From positions 1 to 8,759 of the forward strand of contig CAJOQU010000003.1 in assembly GCA_905236975.1 (NCBI GenBank): DNA of 8,759 nucleotides, in the 5' to 3' direction. A program made the position numbers and the translations under genes. Below are positions 1 through 5,665 of this stretch, piece by piece (positions within the stretch are counted from its first letter, which is position 1; each line of letters opens with the position of its first letter). Source of the stretch: an uncultured Clostridia bacterium. GTDB taxonomy: Bacteria; Bacillota; Clostridia; Oscillospirales; Acutalibacteraceae. The notes beneath the pieces were generated by a model. It had not been told where the DNA came from, did not search any database, and saw only the letters and a program-made list of their open reading frames with translations.

Positions 1-31
1 CAAATCAAAGAATTGTTATAAGGAGCAGAAA

Positions 32-301
32 ATGGATTACACTTATGAACCTGAAAATGTCTGCGCTATGCAGATCTGTTTTCATTTGGAAGACAATATT
101 GTGAGCAATATTCAGTTTATCGGCGGCTGCAACGGCAACCTGAAAGCCATTGCCAAGCTGGTAGACGGTTGGACGGTCGAAAAGATCGAAGAGTATTTAA
201 AGGGCAATCTTTGCGGCAGAAGGCAGACTTCTTGTGCCGATCAGTTAGCGATTGCCGTTCGTGAGGCGTATGACAAAGCAAGCGCCGTGGTTGCCCCATG
301 A
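32..301 (+). CDS. TSCPD domain-containing protein, TIGR03905 type
   Basis: An 89-residue protein that is almost entirely one TSCPD domain. The family is named for a Thr-Ser-Cys-Pro-Asp motif and also occurs as a C-terminal domain of some B12-dependent ribonucleotide reductases. The role of the stand-alone form is unknown; a metal- or nucleic-acid-related function is only inference. Visible family marks are Cys11 in an N-terminal VCA context, GGCNGN with Cys33, LCG with Cys61, and TSCADQL with Cys68, so four conserved cysteines could form a metal site. The usual Pro of TSCPD is Ala here. Cys16 is an additional cysteine. The start is supported by AGGAG at 21-25, six bases before the ATG. The stop overlaps the next gene's start as ATGA, which suggests translational coupling to the CDF transporter. 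The promoter must lie left of the window. The family assignment is solid; the function is not known. Confidence 0.88.
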   Translation: MDYTYEPENVCAMQICFHLEDNIVSNIQFIGGCNGNLKAIAKLVDGWTVEKIEEYLKGNLCGRRQTSCADQLAIAVREAYDKASAVVAP

Positions 302-1416
302 GTGATCGCGGAAACCCCGCCGCCGCGCGGGAAGTCAAGATTGTACGCACAAGCGTTGTCGGCATTGTCGGCAACCTGGTGCTGGTTGCTTTTAAGGCGG
401 CGGTAGGAATTGTGACCGGCTCCATCGCTGTGATTTTAGACGCTGTCAACAATTTAAGCGACGCACTGTCATCGGTCATAACCATCATCGGTACGAAGCT
501 TGCCGGCAGGCGGCCGGACAAAAAACACCCTTACGGCTATGGCCGTATAGAATACCTGACCGGCGTTGTCATTTCGGTTATTGTGTTGTTGGCGGGCGTG
601 ACCTCAATCAGGGAATCGGTCGGCAAAATCATCTCACCCACCGTGGCGGAGTACAACACGGTTTCGCTGGTCATCATCGGCGCGGCCATTGTTGCCAAAC
701 TGGTGATGGGGCAGTATGTCAAACGTATGGGGAAAGAGGTCAATTCATCGGCGCTGATTGCTTCGGGGTCGGATGCGCTGTTTGACGCGATCTTGTCCCT
801 TGGCACTTTAGTGGCGGCAGTATTGAGCCTGGCGTTTCATTGGTCGCTGGAGGGTGTGATCGGAACGGTCATTTCGCTCTTTATCATCAAATCCGGTCTT
901 GAAATGCTGACCGAAACCTTGAACGGCATTATCGGGGAACGCGCCGATAAAGAACTGACCGACAAATTAAAGTCCACCATTAACGCCTATCCGCAAGTGG
1001 GCGGCACATATGATGTTATACTGCACCATTACGGGCCGAGTCAAATCATCGGCTCGGCACATGTGGAACTGCCCGATCAAATGACCGCGCGGGAGATTCA
1101 TCGCTTGACGCGGCAGATCACGGCCGAGGTCTACGCGGCGTTTGGCATTGTGCTGACCATTGGAATTTATGCCTCAAACGACTATGATCCTGCGATCGCC
1201 GCCATCAAGGCCGATGTAGAACGCATTGCCGGTTCTTACAACGAGATTTTGCAAACGCATGGCTTTTATGCCGAGGACGATCAAATCACCTTTGATCTGA
1301 TCGTGGATTTCAAGGCCGATGCACCGCAGATTCGTGAGATGATGATAAAAGAGCTTACCGGCATTTACCCACAGTATCATTTTACCGTGATATTGGATTC
1401 GGATTACAGTGATTGA
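298..1416 (+). CDS. Cation diffusion facilitator (CDF) transporter, possibly a Mn2+ exporter
   Basis: A 372-residue inner-membrane cation/proton antiporter of the CDF family, which exports divalent metals from the cytoplasm. The N-terminal half (about 18-212) holds six hydrophobic segments. Segment 2 carries D48, N51 and D55 in a DAVNNLSD block; segment 5 carries D159 and D163. The position that is His in zinc transporters such as ZitB is Asn51. This N/D plus D/D arrangement resembles manganese CDFs such as streptococcal MntE, so Mn2+ is my best guess for the substrate. A HPYGYGRIEY block (77-86) replaces the commoner HPFGHGR form. The cytoplasmic part is long: a first ferredoxin-like dimerisation domain (about 217-293) is followed by a second domain of similar secondary structure (about 297-372), explaining why it exceeds the usual length of about 300. 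The start overlaps the previous stop (ATGA) and has no clear Shine-Dalgarno sequence, so it probably depends on coupling. Metal specificity is inference. Confidence 0.9.
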   Translation: MSDRGNPAAAREVKIVRTSVVGIVGNLVLVAFKAAVGIVTGSIAVILDAVNNLSDALSSVITIIGTKLAGRRPDKKHPYGYGRIEYLTGVVISVIVLLAGVTSIRESVGKIISPTVAEYNTVSLVIIGAAIVAKLVMGQYVKRMGKEVNSSALIASGSDALFDAILSLGTLVAAVLSLAFHWSLEGVIGTVISLFIIKSGLEMLTETLNGIIGERADKELTDKLKSTINAYPQVGGTYDVILHHYGPSQIIGSAHVELPDQMTAREIHRLTRQITAEVYAAFGIVLTIGIYASNDYDPAIAAIKADVERIAGSYNEILQTHGFYAEDDQITFDLIVDFKADAPQIREMMIKELTGIYPQYHFTVILDSDYSD

Positions 1417-1417
1417 T

Positions 1418-1846
1418 ATGAACGAAGAAGCTTTAAAGTTAGATCATCAGCTTTGCTTTCCGCTGTACGCCGCCGCGCGGGAGATGATCAAGCGCTATTA
1501 CCCCTATTTGCACAGGCTTGGCCTTACTTACACCCAGTATATCGCCATGATGGTCTTTTGGGAGCGGCGGCAGATCAGCGCCAAGGAGCTGGGCGAAAAG
1601 CTGTTTTTGGACAGCGGCACCCTGACCCCGGTGTTGAAAAGTTTGGAGAAAAAGGGTTATATCACCCGCGAACGCCTGGCGGCGGATGAACGGGTGCTGG
1701 TGGCTGCGATCACCGAAAAGGGTGACCGCCTGCGTGAGCAGGCAAAGGATATTCCCGAACAGATCGGTCGCTGCCTGCCCCTTTCGCCGGAGGAGGCGGC
1801 GACCCTTTACCGCCTGCTTTATAAAACTTTGGGGAAAGACCTGTAA
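1418..1846 (+). CDS. ohrR: OhrR-type MarR family organic-peroxide-sensing repressor
   Basis: A 142-residue winged-helix repressor of the MarR family, closely matching the OhrR subgroup. OhrR dimers bind operator DNA until an N-terminal cysteine is oxidised by organic hydroperoxides. Here QLCF holds that cysteine (Cys13), and Tyr27 and Tyr38 sit at the same spacings (+14, +25) as Tyr29 and Tyr40 of Bacillus subtilis OhrR, so the sensing triad is intact. The recognition helix is in LDSGTLTPVLKSLEKKG (64-80) and the wing carries the DER signature (90-92). A second cysteine, Cys119, lies near the place of the resolving cysteine in two-Cys OhrR proteins. The gene begins one base after the CDF stop. 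An in-frame GTG at 1409, overlapping that stop, is the alternative start, and neither has a strong ribosome site. No ohr peroxidase gene is visible, so its target is either elsewhere or this operon itself. Confidence 0.88.
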   Translation: MNEEALKLDHQLCFPLYAAAREMIKRYYPYLHRLGLTYTQYIAMMVFWERRQISAKELGEKLFLDSGTLTPVLKSLEKKGYITRERLAADERVLVAAITEKGDRLREQAKDIPEQIGRCLPLSPEEAATLYRLLYKTLGKDL

Positions 1847-1941
1847 AACTCCGCAGACCGATGGATGCGGTTTTGCGGCAAATGGAAGCGGAAATAGAAA
1901 AGCAAATATAAAACGCCGCGAAAAACAAAGGATTTTCAATA

Positions 1942-1981
1942 AACCAACAGCCCCGGCCGTGCATGGTCGGGGCTGTTGGTT
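1942..1981. terminator. Long hairpin between convergent genes, probable bidirectional terminator
   Basis: The arms 1942-1958 and 1965-1981 form a 17-bp stem with one G-U pair and a six-base loop (GTGCAT); the core is GC-rich (AGCCCC/GGGGCT). It lies 95 bases after ohrR and 21 bases past the stop of the convergent cohesin gene, where a shared terminator is expected. Neither side has a long T-run, so efficiency in either direction is uncertain. The remainder of 1847-2002 holds only a weak small hairpin at 1851-1870 followed by four T residues. Confidence 0.75.
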
Positions 1982-2002
1982 CAATTGATGAAAGGGGATT
2001 GC

Positions 2003-2527
2003 CTATGAAATGGTGACAACACCGTTTTGCGCTTTGCAGGGAATCACCTTTTCCTCGTAGTTGCAGACGCCGTTTTCATCAATGTTGAGGGTCAGGTCGC
2101 TGGTGCCCGAAGCGCCTTTTTTGACCTTAAAATTCACATACACCAGCGTGCCGCTGCCGGTTATGTCGCCGTTTTCCAAATCCACCAGCGTGACAACGCC
2201 GTTTGCGTCCGAGGCGTCACAATCCGTGAACAGGCCGTTTTGTTCAATATTGATGTATTCCAGCACATCGCTGTCATATTGCAGTTGCAGCAGCATGCCC
2301 ATAAAGCCCGGATTATCGGTAATGGTGATCGGCACCCTGACGGTTTTGCCGGCTTCGGCCTCAACGTTTTCGATCGCAATCACCGCCGTGCCGGACGCCG
2401 GCTTGACCACGTCGTTGTTTTTATTTTTGCCTTTGGAAATATGCACCAAAACGGCTGCTGCGGCAAGAATGACCGCCAGCCCCACCGCGATGGCCGCCAC
2501 AAGGATGGCAACGTTTTTTTTCTTCAT
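2003..2527 (-). CDS. Membrane-anchored single-cohesin-domain protein
   Basis: A 174-residue protein. Residues 2-5 are KKKN, followed by a hydrophobic segment (about 6-28, rich in Ala and Val) that should act as a signal anchor, then a short polar Lys/Asn linker (about 31-45). Residues 46-174 look like one cohesin domain: an AGKTVRVPITI strand, a NPGFMG turn, the typical LQLQYDSDVLEY segment (80-91), then GSGTLVYVNFKVKKGASG (124-141) and a final GVVTI strand. Cohesins bind dockerin modules and in cellulolytic clostridia assemble extracellular enzyme complexes. Here there is only one, and no catalytic, carbohydrate-binding or sortase (LPXTG) motif, so it would display a single docking module on the outer face of the membrane. 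Cys103, Cys155 and Cys164 are unusual in an exported domain. The start has AGGTG seven bases upstream and a good promoter. Binding partner and function are unknown; a related cohesin-fold role without dockerin binding is possible. Confidence 0.82.
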   Translation of the reverse strand: MKKKNVAILVAAIAVGLAVILAAAAVLVHISKGKNKNNDVVKPASGTAVIAIENVEAEAGKTVRVPITITDNPGFMGMLLQLQYDSDVLEYINIEQNGLFTDCDASDANGVVTLVDLENGDITGSGTLVYVNFKVKKGASGTSDLTLNIDENGVCNYEEKVIPCKAQNGVVTIS

Positions 2528-2561
2528 AAGAACACCTCATTTTAAAACATCTTTTTCTATT

Positions 2562-2590
2562 ATTCTATAAAAGAAAGGCCGGTTTGTCAA
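2562..2590 (-). promoter_or_regulatory. Sigma-A-like promoter of the cohesin gene
   Basis: Read on the minus strand, TTGACA (2585-2590) and TAGAAT (2562-2567) are separated by exactly 17 bases. This is a perfect -35 box and a one-mismatch -10 box. Transcription would start near 2555, giving a leader of about 28 bases that contains the AGGTG ribosome site. Confidence 0.8.
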
Positions 2591-2604
2591 GATGAAAATA
2601 TCCG

Positions 2605-2633
2605 TTGACTTTAAGGCGGTTGTATTGTAAAAT
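2605..2633 (+). promoter_or_regulatory. Sigma-A-like promoter of the pyrH operon
   Basis: TTGACT (2605-2610) and TAAAAT (2628-2633) are separated by 17 bases, each one mismatch from consensus. Transcription would start about 20 bases before the pyrH start codon, so the leader is short and leaves no room for a riboswitch. The -35 box lies 14 bases from that of the divergent cohesin promoter. Confidence 0.8.
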
Positions 2634-2660
2634 AGAGGTAAAAAAGAATGGAGTGTCGTT

Positions 2661-3365
2661 ATGAAACCTGTTTATAAAAGAGTGCTGTTAAAGCTTTCGG
2701 GCGAGGTGCTCGCGGGCGAAAAGGAAACCGGCATTGATTTTGACAAAGTGTTGGAGATTTGTGAGAGCGTGAAAGCCTGCACCGACATGGGTGTGCAGGT
2801 CGGTATCGTGGTAGGCGGCGGCAACTTCTGGCGCGGTCGTTCCAGCGGGAAAATGGATCGCACCAGGGCCGATCACATGGGTATGCTGGCCACGGCGATC
2901 AACGCTTTGGCACTGGCCGACGCTTTAGAGCAATTGGGCGTGAACGCCCGGGTGCAAACCGCGATTGAAATGCGCCAGGTGGCGGAGCAATATATCCGTA
3001 ATCGTGCGGTACGCCATTTGGAAAAAGGGCGCGTGGTCATTTTCGGCTGCGGCACAGGCAATCCCTTCTTCTCGACCGATACGGCCGCCGCATTGCGCGC
3101 CGCGGAGATCGGGGCGGATGTTATTTTTAAGGCCACCAATGTAGACGGCGTGTATGACTGCGATCCCAAACAAAATCCGAATGCCAAAAAGTTTGACACC
3201 CTGTCGCACATGGATGTGCTGCAAAAGGGTCTTCGTGTGATGGACAGCACCGCCGCCTCTCTTTGTATGGATAATCATATCGAAATCGTGGTCTTTAATC
3301 TTGACGATCCGAAAAATATTGTAAAATCGGTGACCGGCGAGCATATTGGCACCATTGTTCAATAA
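2661..3365 (+). CDS. pyrH: UMP kinase
   Basis: Cytoplasmic hexameric UMP kinase of the amino-acid-kinase fold; it phosphorylates UMP to UDP with ATP in pyrimidine nucleotide synthesis. The 234 residues fit the family length. Visible motifs are KLSGE (11-15), the VVGGGNFWRG loop (50-59), RADHMGMLAT (69-78), a GTGNPFFSTDTAAALRA block for UMP/ATP binding, and ATNVDGVYDCDP for the nucleotide site. The second Gly of the usual GGTGNP is Cys here (GCGTGNP). The ATG is supported by GGAG at 2650-2653, seven bases upstream. It is the first gene of its operon: its own promoter lies directly upstream and rpsB-tsf, the common neighbours in Firmicutes, are absent. The frr start follows 22 bases after its stop. 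Confidence 0.97.
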   Translation: MKPVYKRVLLKLSGEVLAGEKETGIDFDKVLEICESVKACTDMGVQVGIVVGGGNFWRGRSSGKMDRTRADHMGMLATAINALALADALEQLGVNARVQTAIEMRQVAEQYIRNRAVRHLEKGRVVIFGCGTGNPFFSTDTAAALRAAEIGADVIFKATNVDGVYDCDPKQNPNAKKFDTLSHMDVLQKGLRVMDSTAASLCMDNHIEIVVFNLDDPKNIVKSVTGEHIGTIVQ

Positions 3366-3387
3366 AATAAATACGGAGGCAAAACGC

Positions 3388-3942
3388 ATGAAAGAGATTT
3401 TAAAAAATACCGAGGAAAAAATGAACAAAACGGTCGCGGTCTTAGAACGCGATTATAAAGCGATTCGCGCGGGCAGAGCCAACGTATCGGTTTTGGATAA
3501 GGTGAATGTGGATTACTATGGCTGCCCCACTCCCATTCAGCAGATGGCGGCGATTTCGGTGCCCGAGCCGCGCGTGTTGATGATTCAGCCGTGGGACGCT
3601 TCGACCTTGAAAGACATTGAAAAAGCCATTTTAACGTCGGATATCGGCATTAACCCGCAGAACGACGGCCGGGTCATCCGCTTATCGTTTCCGCCGCTGA
3701 CCGAGGAACGCCGCAAGGAGATCGTGAAAGACGTGTATAAATCCGCCGAGGAAAACAAAGTGGCCATTCGCAATACCCGGCGTGACGCCATTGAAAAGCT
3801 GAAGGCGTTGAAAAAGAACGGCGAAATCACCGAAGACGATGTGGCCGACGGGGAAAAGAAAATCCAAAATCTGACCGATCGGTTTTGTAAAGAGATCGAC
3901 GAGCTGGCGGCTGTAAAAGAAAAAGAAATTTTGGAAATATAA
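3388..3942 (+). CDS. frr: Ribosome recycling factor
   Basis: Ribosome recycling factor (RRF), which works with EF-G to split the post-termination ribosome. At 184 residues it nearly equals E. coli RRF (185). The three-helix-bundle domain shows IRAGRANVSVLDKVNVDYYG (26-45), where the Arg-rich RAGRA motif contacts 23S rRNA, and the later PPLTEERRKEIVK block; the small beta domain between them carries PEPRVLMIQPWD. The ATG at 3388 is chosen because GGAGG (3375-3379) lies eight bases before it and because it puts the RAGRA motif at the family's normal distance from the N terminus. The reading frame is open back to 3346 but that start would lie inside pyrH. A later in-frame ATG at 3421 would truncate helix 1. 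Confidence 0.97.
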   Translation: MKEILKNTEEKMNKTVAVLERDYKAIRAGRANVSVLDKVNVDYYGCPTPIQQMAAISVPEPRVLMIQPWDASTLKDIEKAILTSDIGINPQNDGRVIRLSFPPLTEERRKEIVKDVYKSAEENKVAIRNTRRDAIEKLKALKKNGEITEDDVADGEKKIQNLTDRFCKEIDELAAVKEKEILEI

Positions 3943-4006
3943 GGCAATCCCACACGGTTACGGCGCATACGGGGTCGTGCCGGTTTGGCGTTTGTTGCGG
4001 AAGATC

Positions 4007-4011
4007 AGGTG
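4007..4011 (+). promoter_or_regulatory. Ribosome binding site favouring a TTG start for uppS
   Basis: AGGTG lies seven bases before a TTG at 4019, which is followed by another in-frame TTG at 4022. There is no in-frame ATG before the conserved core of uppS. A GTG at 3977 has only GGGG two bases upstream and falls in a possible small stem (3961-3966 with 3977-3982), so it is the weaker choice. Confidence 0.55.
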
Positions 4012-4018
4012 TTGCGTT

Positions 4019-4738
4019 TTGTTGTGGTTTAAAAAAAAGGAATCGACCGCCCCGCGGGTGCTGCCGGACCATATTGCCATTATTATGGACGGCAACGGCC
4101 GCTGGGCTAAAAAGCGTTCATTGCCCCGTTCGGCGGGTCATGCAGCGGGGGCAAACACCTTCAAGACCATTGCGCGGTACTGCAATAAGATCGGGCTGCC
4201 GTATTTAACGGTGTACGCTTTCTCCACCGAAAATTGGAAACGCCCGCCCGAAGAGGTGGAGGGCATTATGAACCTGCTGCGCGACTATTTAAAGGACGCC
4301 GAAAACTTTAAGGATGAAAACATCAAGGTGCATTTTATCGGTGACCTGTCGCCTTTGGCGGAGGATATTCAGGCGCTGATCAAAAAGGATGAAGAAGCCT
4401 CTAAGGACGCTACGGGGCTTACCCTCAACATTGCACTCAATTACGGCGGGCGGGATGAGATCGTCCATGCCGTGCGCCGCATGATCAGCGAAGGGCTTTC
4501 GCCCGAGGAGGTTACCGAGCAGGCGATCTCCGATCGGCTTTACACGGCGGGAATGCCCGACCCGGATTTTATTATTCGCCCCAGCGGGGAATACCGGCTT
4601 TCCAATTATTTGATTTGGCAGTCGGCCTATGCGGAATACTGGTTTTCCGATGTGCTGTGGCCGGATTTTACGCCCCGTCATTTGGATCAGGCAATTGAGG
4701 AGTATTCCCACCGCAACCGGCGGTTTGGGGGCGTTTGA
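4019..4738 (+). CDS. uppS: Isoprenyl transferase (undecaprenyl diphosphate synthase)
   Basis: Cis-prenyltransferase that adds isopentenyl diphosphate units to farnesyl diphosphate, forming the C55 undecaprenyl diphosphate carrier for peptidoglycan. Membrane-associated, Mg2+-dependent. With the TTG start the protein has 239 residues. The HIAIIMDGNGRWAKKR block contains the catalytic Asp24 in the phosphate-binding loop; YAFSTENWKRP follows; near the C terminus R187, R193 and S195 (RPSGEYRLSN) and E206 match the pyrophosphate- and Mg-binding residues R194, R200, S202 and E213 of the E. coli enzyme. The first codons after the start pass through eight consecutive A residues (4031-4038). The gap after frr (76 bases to this start) has no promoter I can recognise, so it is probably read from the pyrH promoter. 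The start codon is the uncertain part; GTG 3977 would add 14 residues. Confidence 0.95.
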   Translation: MLWFKKKESTAPRVLPDHIAIIMDGNGRWAKKRSLPRSAGHAAGANTFKTIARYCNKIGLPYLTVYAFSTENWKRPPEEVEGIMNLLRDYLKDAENFKDENIKVHFIGDLSPLAEDIQALIKKDEEASKDATGLTLNIALNYGGRDEIVHAVRRMISEGLSPEEVTEQAISDRLYTAGMPDPDFIIRPSGEYRLSNYLIWQSAYAEYWFSDVLWPDFTPRHLDQAIEEYSHRNRRFGGV

Positions 4739-4819
4739 ATCATGCGGAATTTCGAATTTGCATGGTTTTGCAAGAGGGTTCCGTGATCCGGAATTTGCTG
4801 TCTGAAACGGAGTGTCATT

Positions 4820-5665
4820 ATGAAAACAAGGATTCTTTCGGGCGTGGTCATGGCGTTGATGGTAGCGGCTGTTTTGGCGCTCGGTTTTTTGGTAAGCGGT
4901 TGGTTCATCACCGTTTTTGTGGCGCTGATCGCCGCGGTGGCGGCGTGGGAACTGCTTTCCGCCTTTGATGTGCGCAATCAGGCCGCACGGATGGGAGCGA
5001 GTGTGTATTCGTTTTTGGGCATCCTGCTTTTAAGTGGGCGGGTCCGCCTTTTTTCAAGCGTGGCGGAGTCCGCTGAAACGGCGCGGGCGTATATGCTTTT
5101 TATTGCATGGAGTATTTTTTATTTTATTTTTGCGGCTTGTGTGATTTTGGCGCGGCATGAAGAGTTTTCGCTTGCCGGAATCGCCGCATTCAGCGGCCTT
5201 GTGCCACTTTATTGCTTTGCTTTCAGCTGTCTTGGCGCCATTATTGATCATGATAACGGCGTATTTTATTTATTGATGCTTTTAAATTTTTCCAGCGTGT
5301 GCGACATGGGCGCTTATTTTGTTGGCAGTGCGCTTGGCAAACACAAGCTTTGCCCGGCCATCAGTCCCAAAAAAACGGTTGAAGGCGCGGTGGGCGGTAT
5401 GGCGTCCTCCCTTTTGGTCACAGTCATTTTGGTGCTTTGCTTTTCTATGCGGGGAAAATTGGTTGCGGCGTTGCTTTTGACCCTGCCGCTTTGCGTGCTG
5501 AGCATGATCGGCGATTTGTTCGCCTCGGTCATTAAACGTGCGGCGGGCATTAAGGATTACGGCAAACTCATTCCCGGGCACGGCGGCATTTTGGATCGGG
5601 TGGACAGCATCTTAATGGTCGCGCCGCTCTTTTACCTGTGCATGATCTGGGGTGTGCTGTCATGA
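4820..5665 (+). CDS. cdsA: Phosphatidate cytidylyltransferase
   Basis: Integral membrane enzyme that makes CDP-diacylglycerol from phosphatidic acid and CTP, the branch point of phospholipid synthesis. The 281 residues hold several hydrophobic segments (about seven or eight) from residue 7 onward. The CDP-diglyceride synthase signature is complete at 236-262: SVIKRAAGIKDYG followed by LIPGHGGILDRVD, with the Asp residues that bind metal in this family. An upstream SPKKTVEGAVGG block is also typical. The ATG has GGAG at 4809-4812, seven bases upstream; this leader is nearly identical to that of pyrH. The 81-base gap after uppS contains short AT-rich near-repeats (GGAATTT) but no promoter I can support. 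The stop overlaps the dxr start as ATGA. Confidence 0.96.
   Translation: MKTRILSGVVMALMVAAVLALGFLVSGWFITVFVALIAAVAAWELLSAFDVRNQAARMGASVYSFLGILLLSGRVRLFSSVAESAETARAYMLFIAWSIFYFIFAACVILARHEEFSLAGIAAFSGLVPLYCFAFSCLGAIIDHDNGVFYLLMLLNFSSVCDMGAYFVGSALGKHKLCPAISPKKTVEGAVGGMASSLLVTVILVLCFSMRGKLVAALLLTLPLCVLSMIGDLFASVIKRAAGIKDYGKLIPGHGGILDRVDSILMVAPLFYLCMIWGVLS

Noticed and set aside
318..332. Identical 15-base GC-rich segment at 318-332 and 1468-1482
   Set aside because: Both copies encode Ala-Ala-Ala-Arg-Glu-like stretches in unrelated proteins; shared codon preference explains it better than a repeat element.
1851..1874. Small hairpin (CCGCA/TGCGG) followed by TTTT after ohrR
   Set aside because: A five-base stem with a ten-base loop is too weak to call a terminator beside the much stronger hairpin at 1942-1981.
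1439..1984. Minus-strand open frame of 181 codons opposite ohrR
   Set aside because: It lies opposite a gene with an intact OhrR motif set, spans the terminator hairpin, and its Arg/Phe/Gln-rich translation resembles no known family.
2027..2570. Two long plus-strand open frames opposite the cohesin gene
   Set aside because: The minus-strand reading has a ribosome site, promoter, membrane segment and cohesin motifs. The plus-strand frames have none of these and give low-complexity translations.
2925..3428. Minus-strand open frame of 167 codons opposite pyrH and the start of frr
   Set aside because: It crosses two conserved genes and has no recognisable domain; a by-product of codon bias.
3961..3982. 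Six-base-pair stem in the frr-uppS gap
   Set aside because: Too short and with a G-U pair; used only as weak evidence against the GTG start at 3977, not as a regulatory element.
4031..4039. A-rich A_AAA_AAG slippery sequence near the 5' end of uppS
   Set aside because: It resembles a -1 frameshift site, but at about codon 5-7 no useful alternative product is seen and no downstream stem is evident.
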